Shown here: one piece after another, positions 44,627 through 52,531 of the stretch | Position numbering within the stretch: position 1 is the stretch's first letter | Layout: every line of letters begins with the position of its first letter | From: Muribaculaceae bacterium | GTDB lineage: Bacteria; Bacteroidota; Bacteroidia; Bacteroidales; Muribaculaceae | Length of the DNA stretch: 64,000 nt | Reading direction: 5' to 3' | Assembly (NCBI GenBank): GCA_022510425.1 | Contig: JAFLTO010000002.1 | Location: forward strand, 1-64,000 | Notes under the pieces: model-generated | Told to the model about the DNA's origin: nothing | The model's database searches: none | What the model saw: only the letters and a program-made list of their open reading frames with translations | Program-made: the position numbers and the translations under genes

Positions 44627-46231
44627 TTATTTGAAAGAGTCGGGGAGGTCATTCTCATAAAGAACAGTATCTCCGGGTTGAAGCATTGGATTCACAAGTT
44701 TTTGAGCATCATTGAAACTGTTTACTTCATACAGTTTCCCTTCGAATTTACCTTTTTCAATTCCTTTAGTTATCGCCTCACGGTTGTGATGACCCACAAT
44801 TATAGCAATATCGCAACTTTTAGCAATATATTCACCGAATTTCTCATTCAATTCAAATTGGCGATGACCAAGTTCAACCATACCGGGAGTAACCACAATT
44901 CTTTTACCTCCTGTGAATTGCTTGAGTACTTCCATTGCCATTCTGGAACCATCAGGGTTTGAATTGAAAGCATCATCTAATATAGTGACACCATTTGCTG
45001 TATGTTTCATGCTTAATCGATGCTCCACGGGTTCTATAGCAGCCACTCCCCTTTGTATTTCAGCATCAGACAATCCCATTGTTCGTGCCACTATTATTGC
45101 GGCAAGAATATTTGAAACGTTGCAGTCTCCAAGCAGACGAGTGGATAACTCCAATTCGAAACCATCTTTAGATTTAACAATAAAGGTGGTGCCTGAAGGG
45201 GAATATTTGATATTTTCAGCCCAATAATCGTCTTTCCCAATCAATTTAGAAGAAGTGGAATAACGCACACAATTCACATTTGTCACTTTGCGATTGCGAC
45301 AATATTCGAAATCATCATTTACAACTGCCAAACCATGAGAAGGTAATGCATCAATGAGTTCAAATTTTGTGGCCTGCACATTTTCAATGCTTTTGAAGGT
45401 TTCAAGATGCATGGGACCCACAGCAGTTACAATTCCTATTGAAGGGTGCACCAGATCACAGATTTCCTTTATATCTCCCAATTGTTTTGCACCCATCTCA
45501 CATATGAATACATTATTGTAAGGTTTCATTAATTCTCTGATGGTGCGGATCACACCCATGGTGGTATTATAAGAACCGGGGGTGATCAAAACATCAAATT
45601 TTTCACTGAGAATTCTTTCAAGGAAATGTTTTGTGCTTGTTTTCCCATAAGAACCCGTGATTCCGATAAATTTCAATTGGGGCATTCCTTTAAGAATACG
45701 AGCCGCATCATTCCAATAACGTTTATTGATTGATTTTTCTACGGGAATTAGAATTACAACAGCAATTAAGACAATAATCCAAGAAAAGATAGTCATCAGG
45801 AGCAAAATAGAGACAGTCAATGTAGGACCGGAGTAATAACCCCATGCTTCCGGTTTGAATCCCAAAATAAAACAAGCCCATAAAAAGAGGCCTACTCCAA
45901 TACAAGAAGAGAGTGTGTAGATTCTCCATACTCTTTTGGTGAATACCAACGGTTTCTTATGTTTTTTCTTCAGAATAGAACCAATCTTATAAACTGAAAG
46001 TAATGCCACAAGAAAAACAGAGAATCTGAAATCGAGAAGTCGAGATAGGACGATGAATATCATCGCAACATCCACTAATCTCCAAGTGCTGCTGATATCA
46101 TTTTTTGAAAGATACCTCCAATAACGCGGAATCCGATAACTGTTTTGTTGAAGCATATGGATATCGTGCTTGAAATTAAGCACCATATAGATTCCACAAA
46201 TGGAGTATATGACAATGAGGTAGGGAATCAT
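44627..46231 (-). CDS. Membrane-anchored Mur ligase (MurF-like)
   Basis: Protein of 534 residues. The first 170 residues contain about five membrane segments (2-18, 53-64, 70-85, 105-124, 138-164). The Mur ligase follows: P-loop FIGITGSYGKTSTKHF (GSYGKTS at 193-199), CEMGAKQLGDIKEICDLVHP, NILAAIIVARTMGLS, and DDAFNSNPDGSRMAMEVL, which is the MurF-type signature. MurF joins D-Ala-D-Ala to the UDP-MurNAc-tripeptide, but canonical MurF is soluble, so this may be a specialised paralogue working at the membrane. It lies 26 nt after an alpha/beta hydrolase gene on the same strand, with ddl and an M15 peptidase nearby. Confidence 0.82.
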   Translation of the reverse strand: MIPYLIVIYSICGIYMVLNFKHDIHMLQQNSYRIPRYWRYLSKNDISSTWRLVDVAMIFIVLSRLLDFRFSVFLVALLSVYKIGSILKKKHKKPLVFTKRVWRIYTLSSCIGVGLFLWACFILGFKPEAWGYYSGPTLTVSILLLMTIFSWIIVLIAVVILIPVEKSINKRYWNDAARILKGMPQLKFIGITGSYGKTSTKHFLERILSEKFDVLITPGSYNTTMGVIRTIRELMKPYNNVFICEMGAKQLGDIKEICDLVHPSIGIVTAVGPMHLETFKSIENVQATKFELIDALPSHGLAVVNDDFEYCRNRKVTNVNCVRYSTSSKLIGKDDYWAENIKYSPSGTTFIVKSKDGFELELSTRLLGDCNVSNILAAIIVARTMGLSDAEIQRGVAAIEPVEHRLSMKHTANGVTILDDAFNSNPDGSRMAMEVLKQFTGGKRIVVTPGMVELGHRQFELNEKFGEYIAKSCDIAIIVGHHNREAITKGIEKGKFEGKLYEVNSFNDAQKLVNPMLQPGDTVLYENDLPDSFK

Positions 46232-46257
46232 GGGGGAAGTTTAAAGTTTAAAGTTCT

Positions 46258-47052
46258 TTAGGGTTTGGAGAAGAGTTCCGTTTTGAAGAATTCGCGAATC
46301 ACCGCTCTGAAACCTATTGGATTGTCAAGAAAACTGTAGTGTCCGCAATTAGGGAAAGACACCAAGCCGGCATCAGGAATATATTTTTCCATTATTTTGG
46401 CATCTGTTAAAGGGGTGGCAGTATCATTTTCACCCCATATCAAAAGAGTGGGCTGATGAATAGCATGCAACCTTTTGCGTAAATCTTCATTTACACATTT
46501 ACTCATAATTGATCTCATTTTAGGAGAAGCAGCCTGATAGTCGGCAGAGCCTCTTTTCTTTAAAGATTTCTCAATCATTTTCCTACCGTTTTCCTCTCCA
46601 AAAATTGTAAGAGCCAATTTCTTAAATGCTTTATAAGAATAAACTTTATAATAATAGTTTAAAGAACGCTTAGGAGTAAGCCCGGCTGAATCAATGAGAA
46701 CAATCTTATTAAATCTATCGGTATCGGATTTCGAAGCCATAGCTATAATTGTTCTTCCACCGAAAGAGTGTCCTATTAATGATGGTTTATGGATTTTTAG
46801 GTTGTCTATTAACTTCAAAATAGCATCAGCAAAATCATCTGAGCCCCATATTTCAGAGGGTTCTTGTGAATCACCATGTCCAGGTAAATCAATGCTGATA
46901 ACTCTGAGTTTATCTGAAATAGAATTTGCGATACTCCTCACTGTGGTGTGATTACACCCCCAGCCATGTAATATTATTACTGTGTGACCTTCGGGATCTC
47001 CGGATTCCTCGTACCGAAGTTTTAGCCCGTCTATTTCTATTTCTTTTTCCAT
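46258..47052 (-). CDS. Alpha/beta-fold hydrolase
   Basis: Protein of 264 residues. The oxyanion region is ILHGWGCNHTTV, the nucleophile elbow GHSFGGRTII, the acid in LLIWGENDTATPL and the His in FPNCGHYSFLDNP, giving a Ser-Asp-His triad. There is no signal peptide. I use ATG 47052 (MEKEIEIDG); the longer frame would begin at a TTG. The promoter element lies 12 nt upstream. It probably forms an operon with the MurF-like gene, suggesting an ester or amide substrate in cell-wall precursor metabolism (inference). Confidence 0.83.
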   Translation of the reverse strand: MEKEIEIDGLKLRYEESGDPEGHTVIILHGWGCNHTTVRSIANSISDKLRVISIDLPGHGDSQEPSEIWGSDDFADAILKLIDNLKIHKPSLIGHSFGGRTIIAMASKSDTDRFNKIVLIDSAGLTPKRSLNYYYKVYSYKAFKKLALTIFGEENGRKMIEKSLKKRGSADYQAASPKMRSIMSKCVNEDLRKRLHAIHQPTLLIWGENDTATPLTDAKIMEKYIPDAGLVSFPNCGHYSFLDNPIGFRAVIREFFKTELFSKP

Positions 47053-47064
47053 AAATAATCTATG

Positions 47065-47072
47065 CAAAAATA
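47065..47072 (-). promoter_or_regulatory. -7 element of the hydrolase / MurF-like operon
   Basis: Minus-strand TATTTTTG, 12 nt before the start. Confidence 0.5.
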
Positions 47073-47123
47073 CTAAAATCAGTTAATTACTCAAAAATAG
47101 AAATCTATCTTAAAGATAATCAT

Positions 47124-47131
47124 TAATTTTG
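47124..47131 (+). promoter_or_regulatory. -7 element of the second TonB receptor gene
   Basis: TAATTTTG followed by C. The ATG begins 6 nt after it, so transcription should start at or next to the start codon. Confidence 0.55.
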
Positions 47132-47136
47132 CCAAG

Positions 47137-49161
47137 ATGAAAATGAGATTTAATGGATATTTTTTTCTTTTTTTATTGGTTGGCTTATCGATTAGCTCAC
47201 CAATATTTGGACAGGAAATAACAGACACCATAGACTGGAATTATCTTGAAGATTTCGAGATAGTGAAAAAGAAACAAGGTATTTCCAAACTTTCAGGCCC
47301 GGAAATCGGGTTCAAGGTAGATCAGACAGAATTATTCAGAGCAGCCTGCTGTAATCTTGGAGAAAGTTTCACTACAAATCCGTCGGTGGATGTAAGTTAC
47401 AATGACGCTGCAACAGGCTCCAAACAGATAAAGCTATTAGGTTTATCAGGCAATTATGTTCAACTACTCACCGAGAATCTTCCAAATTTTAGAGGTGCTG
47501 CACGTCCATTTGCCTTGAGATACGTTCCCGGACCATGGATGAAAAGTATAAGTGTATCCAAGGGGAGCAGCACAGTTAAAAACGGTTTTGAATCCATGTC
47601 GGGACAGATAGATGTGGAATATCAAAAACCACAGGATGAAGAGGGTTTGATTTTAAACGGGTATTTGGATTCTCAGTTGAAAGTTGAAGCTAATGCAGTG
47701 GGTAATCTGCATCTATCAGATAAACTTAATGCAGAAATTTTGGGTCATTATGAAGACCGGTTCCTCAACCATGACGGAAATGATGACGGATTTACCGATA
47801 TGCCTGATATACGTCAATTCAATTTACAAACAAGGTGGAACCTTTTCACTGAAAAATACATAATGCACTCTGGCTTAGGTGCAATCAATGAAAAGAGTGA
47901 AGCGGGGCAACTAAATCATCATAAAAACATGCATTTAGAAAATCCCTATCTCATAACCATGAAGACACAAAGATATGAAGCCTACATGAAGCATGCCTTT
48001 ATTATAAATAAAGATCATAATACCAATATCGCATGGATGAGCAATGGTTCACTGCATGATCTTGACGCTATGTATGGTATGAAAGGATATGACGTGAAAG
48101 AATGGAATGCCTTTTCGCAATTGATGTTGGAAACAGATTTCAATGAGCAAAATAATTTCTCGGCAGGACTATCCTATAATTATGATTTCCTCAGACAACA
48201 TTTGTCATTGCATACCGAAACAAACGGGCCTCAATATATTCTTGAAAGAGAGAACACAGCCGGAGCTTATGCTCAATATACTTGGAAACCGATAGATAAA
48301 TTCACTCTCATGGCAGGAGTGAGAGGTGATTGGAGCTCTCTTTACAAATGGTTTGTAACCCCAAGATTCAATATACGCTACTCCCCTATCGAGTCATTGA
48401 CATTGAGAGCCTCTGCGGGGAAAGGATATAGAACGGTCTTTGCTTGGGCTGAATATAATTATTTGCTTGCCTCAAGCCGGGCTTTGGTGGTGGAAAATTT
48501 GAACCAGGAATCTTCATGGAATTACGGGTTTAACATCGATTATACGCTTTATATAAATTCAGAGCAGTTGCGCTTCAGCACGGAATATTATTACACACAT
48601 TTCAATCGTCAAGTGATTGTGGATTATGAAACTCCTCATCAATTAACAATAGGAAATCTTGATGGCAAATCCTACTCCCATACTTTCCAGATTGAAGCCA
48701 CATATGAATCTTCTTTTGGATTGACAGCCACAGCAGCCTGGCGACTTAATGATGTTAAGACCACCTATGAAGGTAAACTTCTTGAAAAACCTTTGACATC
48801 CAAATATAAAGGACTATTCACTGTGTCATATTCCACCCCATTGGATATCTGGCAGTTTGACGTGACATTACAACTTAACGGAGGAGGAAGAATGCCGGCA
48901 CCTTATCTAACGAGTAATGGAGAATGGTCTTGGAGTGAAAGATTCCCCACCTACCCGATGTTAAATTTTCAAGCCACGAGATGGTTCCGTCATTTCTCTA
49001 TTTATGCCGGTGCGGAGAATATCACTAATTATCGACAGAAGCATCCGATAATAGGTTCTGCTGATCCTTGGGGCCCGGATTTCGACTCCACAATGGTGTG
49101 GGGTCCAATTGACGGTATAATGTTTTACGCCGGAATCCGTTTTAATTTTGGAAAACTCTAA
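47137..49161 (+). CDS. TonB-dependent receptor, probably for metal or metal complex
   Basis: Receptor of 674 residues with signal peptide (to SPIFGQ). There is no carboxypeptidase-like extension; it goes straight into the plug, which holds an unusual Cys-Cys pair (RAACCNLGESFTTNPSVDVS) and LLGLSGNYVQLLTENLPNFR. The barrel ends MFYAGIRFNFGKL. Receptors of this sequence type in Bacteroidota are often next to heavy-metal-associated proteins, and here a periplasmic HMA protein follows after 86 nt. Copper or another soft metal is the likely cargo (inference from the Cys motifs and neighbour). Confidence 0.88.
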   Translation: MKMRFNGYFFLFLLVGLSISSPIFGQEITDTIDWNYLEDFEIVKKKQGISKLSGPEIGFKVDQTELFRAACCNLGESFTTNPSVDVSYNDAATGSKQIKLLGLSGNYVQLLTENLPNFRGAARPFALRYVPGPWMKSISVSKGSSTVKNGFESMSGQIDVEYQKPQDEEGLILNGYLDSQLKVEANAVGNLHLSDKLNAEILGHYEDRFLNHDGNDDGFTDMPDIRQFNLQTRWNLFTEKYIMHSGLGAINEKSEAGQLNHHKNMHLENPYLITMKTQRYEAYMKHAFIINKDHNTNIAWMSNGSLHDLDAMYGMKGYDVKEWNAFSQLMLETDFNEQNNFSAGLSYNYDFLRQHLSLHTETNGPQYILERENTAGAYAQYTWKPIDKFTLMAGVRGDWSSLYKWFVTPRFNIRYSPIESLTLRASAGKGYRTVFAWAEYNYLLASSRALVVENLNQESSWNYGFNIDYTLYINSEQLRFSTEYYYTHFNRQVIVDYETPHQLTIGNLDGKSYSHTFQIEATYESSFGLTATAAWRLNDVKTTYEGKLLEKPLTSKYKGLFTVSYSTPLDIWQFDVTLQLNGGGRMPAPYLTSNGEWSWSERFPTYPMLNFQATRWFRHFSIYAGAENITNYRQKHPIIGSADPWGPDFDSTMVWGPIDGIMFYAGIRFNFGKL

Positions 49162-49247
49162 TTCAGGGATGAACAGTCAGGGATAAAAATTAGTGAAGAC
49201 AACAATAACAAAATTAATATAAACTATATAATAACAATAACCATAAT

Positions 49248-49613
49248 ATGAAAAAGATAGTATTATCAGCCATGGGTCTTGCATTTGCATTTTCGTTATA
49301 TGCAAAAGATATGCAAGAACTTGTAGTGACAACAAATCCCCCGATGTCATGTCAGAATTGTGAAAATAAGATCAAGAAAAATATCAGATGGGTAAAAGGT
49401 GTTAAAGACATTGAGACAAATATACCTGACCAACGTGTCACAATCGAATATGACGCTGACAAAACTAACCCCCAACAGATAGAGGATGCGTTCCATAAAA
49501 TAGGCTATCAGGTGGAAGTGATTCAAGAAGAGGCTTGCTGCGCCACTGAGGGTGCTCAAGTACCGGCCAAACCCACCTGTTCCGGCACTTGCTGCCAATC
49601 AAAACCGGAATAA
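49248..49613 (+). CDS. Periplasmic heavy-metal-associated (HMA) protein with Cys-rich tail
   Basis: Protein of 121 residues. Signal peptide MKKIVLSAMGLAFAFSLYAK, then one HMA domain with MSCQNCENK (Cys35 and Cys38) in the loop and the typical VKGVKDIETNIPDQRVTIEY and DAFHKIGYQVEV segments. The tail adds Cys pairs (EEACCATEG, CSGTCCQS), giving extra metal-binding capacity. It probably accepts or stores metal entering through the upstream receptor. There is no clear promoter in the gap, so co-transcription is likely. Confidence 0.88.
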   Translation: MKKIVLSAMGLAFAFSLYAKDMQELVVTTNPPMSCQNCENKIKKNIRWVKGVKDIETNIPDQRVTIEYDADKTNPQQIEDAFHKIGYQVEVIQEEACCATEGAQVPAKPTCSGTCCQSKPE

Positions 49614-49636
49614 TACACAGTTTGGTTGAAAATAAT

Positions 49637-49644
49637 TAAATTTG
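49637..49644 (+). promoter_or_regulatory. -7 element of the porin gene
   Basis: TAAATTTG followed by C, 18 nt before ATG 49663. The earlier in-frame TTG at 49642 overlaps the element and is therefore not the start. Confidence 0.6.
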
Positions 49645-49662
49645 CAGTGCGTTTTAATTAAA

Positions 49663-51717
49663 ATGGTAAAAAAGAAACGTATTGCGTTTTTGATTTTGTC
49701 CTTGATGACAGGACTTGTTTTGTTGTGCCCTAAAGTTATCGCACAACAGAATTCATCACGTCTCACCAATAGTTTTAAGAACGATCCGGGCGAGATGCAG
49801 GGAAAGGCAAAGGCCGACACCATCAAGGAAGGCTCGGCCTGGACCCTTACTTTTCCTTTGGCTGATCATATAGAGTCTAAGATTGACACTGCCACATATA
49901 ATTATCAAAGGTACTCTATTCCCGCATTGCAATCAGATGCATATGTCACGACTGGTAATCTTGGTGCAGAAGGCATCAATATGATTTATTTTGACAGACC
50001 ACAAAGGTACACTTTCTTCTTCCGTGACGCCTTGGACAAATGGTTACCTTCTTTCTCCAAACAGAAATTCTATAATGTCTATGTTCCCTCCACAATACTT
50101 CAATATGGATTTGCCGGGAGCAAGGAAACTCATCAGGACGATCTTAAAATAGATCTGATGGGGAATGTGAATCGAAGGATAGGTATAGCCGGGAAGGTGA
50201 ACTATATACATTCAAGGGGATCATATGAAAATCAAGCTGTAAAGAATTTTAATTGGGGACTCTCATTCTATTATTTAGGCGACAGATATGAGGCCCAGGC
50301 ATTTTATAATAACTACTATTCCTTGCTAAGGGAAAATGGTGGTATAACAGATGATTTATATATAACCGATCCGGCACAAGTGCAGGCAGGTGTAACCTCA
50401 ATAAACTCAAAAAGTATCCCTACCCGTCTCAATGCAGCACAATCAAGGATGACCGGCGATGAATTTTATATGAACCATGCATATAAAATGGGTTATTGGA
50501 AAAGTGTTAGCGTGAACGACACTCTTACCAGAGAAGAATACGTGCCATTGGCTAAAATCGTTTATTCATTTGATCTACAACATAACCGGCACGGTTTTTC
50601 AAATTATAATGTGGCTGAAGGAAATGAATTCTGGAAAAATCATTATCTCTCAAGCAGCGGCACGAACGACGACACCTATATGAACATGATGACCAATTCA
50701 ATTGGTCTCGAACTAATTGAAGGGTTTAGAAAATGGGTGAAATTCGGACTCTCCGCCTATGCATCCTATCAAATCCAGAAATACCATCAAACCACCTCTT
50801 ATGAACCCATAGATCCGGAACAAATAGATTATCTCACCCCGCTGCCTGAAGGGATATATGTGCCTGAAACCGCCACTAAAAATTTTCTATGGGTTGGTGG
50901 CAGACTACAGAAAGACAAGGGAAATATTCTCCGATATTCAGCCGATGTTAAATTCGGATTAGTGGGCGATGTGGCCGGTGACATTGACCTGAATGGCAAT
51001 ATCTCCACGCAATTCAGATTAAAGAATGATTCTGTGAAGATTTCTGCCGAGGGTCATTTCTCAAATACCGCTCAACCCTATCTTCTTCAACAATACATTT
51101 CCAATCACTTTGCTTGGAACAATAATTTTGGAAAAACAAGAAGATATATGATAGGAGGAAGTTTGCATATTCCATGGACCAAAACCAAACTTTCAGTAGG
51201 AGTGGAAAACTTGCAAAACTATGTATACTTCAACTCCAATTCGTTACCCCAACAATATGGCGGCAATGTACAGGTGTTTTCTGCAAGCTTGAATCAAGAA
51301 CTCAAGATAGGCATTCTTCATTGGAACAATACAATTTATTATCAAAAAACCTCCAACAGTGATGTTCTCCCTTTACCGGAGTTAACAATCTATAGCAATC
51401 TTTTCTTGAAATTCATTGCATTCAAGGTTTTGAAAGTGCAATTCGGAGTGGATTGTGATTACTATACGTCTTATAAAGCTTTGAATTATCAACCGGCAAC
51501 AATGAGTTTCCATGTTCAAGGAGACGAACCGATGTATGTTGGCAATTATCCTATTATGAACGTATATGTGAACGCACGACTTTACAAAACCAGATTCTAT
51601 GTTCAATACAGCCATTTGAACCAGGGTTGGTTCTCATCAAACAGTTTTTTCATGCCACATTATCCCATGAATCCGCGAAGGCTTGAAATGGGACTTTCAA
51701 TCGATTTTGCCAACTGA
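49663..51717 (+). CDS. Putative porin, large outer-membrane barrel
   Basis: Protein of 684 residues of the Bacteroidota 'putative porin' (Porin_10-like) type. Signal peptide (FLILSLMTGLVLLCPKVIAQ), then a proximal segment (GSAWTLTFPLADHIESKIDT), many aromatic barrel strands, and a C-terminal NPRRLEMGLSIDFAN. IGIAGKVNYIHSRGSYENQA and NWGLSFYYLGDRYEAQAFYN are typical strands. The substrate is unknown. The stop overlaps the next start by one nucleotide (TGATG), which couples it to the solute-binding protein. Confidence 0.82.
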   Translation: MVKKKRIAFLILSLMTGLVLLCPKVIAQQNSSRLTNSFKNDPGEMQGKAKADTIKEGSAWTLTFPLADHIESKIDTATYNYQRYSIPALQSDAYVTTGNLGAEGINMIYFDRPQRYTFFFRDALDKWLPSFSKQKFYNVYVPSTILQYGFAGSKETHQDDLKIDLMGNVNRRIGIAGKVNYIHSRGSYENQAVKNFNWGLSFYYLGDRYEAQAFYNNYYSLLRENGGITDDLYITDPAQVQAGVTSINSKSIPTRLNAAQSRMTGDEFYMNHAYKMGYWKSVSVNDTLTREEYVPLAKIVYSFDLQHNRHGFSNYNVAEGNEFWKNHYLSSSGTNDDTYMNMMTNSIGLELIEGFRKWVKFGLSAYASYQIQKYHQTTSYEPIDPEQIDYLTPLPEGIYVPETATKNFLWVGGRLQKDKGNILRYSADVKFGLVGDVAGDIDLNGNISTQFRLKNDSVKISAEGHFSNTAQPYLLQQYISNHFAWNNNFGKTRRYMIGGSLHIPWTKTKLSVGVENLQNYVYFNSNSLPQQYGGNVQVFSASLNQELKIGILHWNNTIYYQKTSNSDVLPLPELTIYSNLFLKFIAFKVLKVQFGVDCDYYTSYKALNYQPATMSFHVQGDEPMYVGNYPIMNVYVNARLYKTRFYVQYSHLNQGWFSSNSFFMPHYPMNPRRLEMGLSIDFAN

Positions 51718-52529
51718 TGCCACAAAAAAACACCCGCTATCTTCAGATCATAGCATATGCAATGATTGCCGCAATCTTTATTTTTGTGATGGGAATCACA
51801 AGGAATTGTGGTAGAATTTCATCATTACCTTTGGAAGGTTATTCCGGTGGTGATACCTTGGATATAGCATTTTTATATGTACCCGGAGGTTATTATATAT
51901 ACGGAGATACTCTTTCAGGAATAAATCTTTCAGTGGCAAGACAATTCAGTGAAGAAACAGGTACCCCTATAAAAACCTGGAATATAGCAGATCCTGCCGA
52001 GGGGATGGCTAAGTTGGAATCAGGAGCCTTTGATATCGTAGCTTCACTTCCTTTGGACAATTATATTAAGAATCGTTTTAATGTATCCGAGAGTGTTTTC
52101 CTTGACCGACTCGTTTTGGTGCAACTTGTAGATTCTGTCACAAATGAAAAACCTGTGAGCTCATCCCTGGATTTAAATGGGAAAACAGTTTATGTCACAG
52201 CCGGCTCATCAGCTCTTCAGAGAATGAAGAATCTTGCTGAAGAGATAGGCGGAAACATTAAAATAGAAGAAGTGCCGGAACATTCTGATGAACTGTTAAC
52301 ACTAAAAATAGCAAACGGGACCTTGCCTTTGGCTGTTGTGAATGAAAAAGTAGCAAAAAAAATTGCTGAATCATATCCTAATCTGAATTATGACACTTCG
52401 GTAAGTTTCACCCAATTTCAGGTATGGGTTTTCAATCCTACCGATTCTCTTTTGTCACAAAAATTCAACAAATGGTTTGACGGGTATCGTAACACCGACA
52501 CTTACCGTTCCATCCTCAACAATTACTAA
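51717..52529 (+). CDS. Membrane-anchored family 3 solute-binding protein, MltF N-domain-like
   Basis: Protein of 270 residues. A single membrane segment (residues 9-27, IIAYAMIAAIFIFVMGI) is followed by a type 3 periplasmic binding fold: LDIAFLYVPGGYYIYGDTLS, LESGAFDIVASLPLDN, LNGKTVYVTAGSSALQRMKN and LPLAVVNEKVAKKIAES. It resembles the sensor half of the lytic transglycosylase MltF but lacks the lysozyme-like half. No ABC permease is nearby. It is coupled to the porin gene; the stop lies 2 nt from the convergent sprA stop. Confidence 0.75.
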   Translation: MPQKNTRYLQIIAYAMIAAIFIFVMGITRNCGRISSLPLEGYSGGDTLDIAFLYVPGGYYIYGDTLSGINLSVARQFSEETGTPIKTWNIADPAEGMAKLESGAFDIVASLPLDNYIKNRFNVSESVFLDRLVLVQLVDSVTNEKPVSSSLDLNGKTVYVTAGSSALQRMKNLAEEIGGNIKIEEVPEHSDELLTLKIANGTLPLAVVNEKVAKKIAESYPNLNYDTSVSFTQFQVWVFNPTDSLLSQKFNKWFDGYRNTDTYRSILNNY

Positions 52530-52531
52530 TT

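Noticed and set aside
44582..44962. Plus-strand open frame of about 126 codons
   Set aside because: Antisense to the well-supported MurF-like gene, no promoter or family features.
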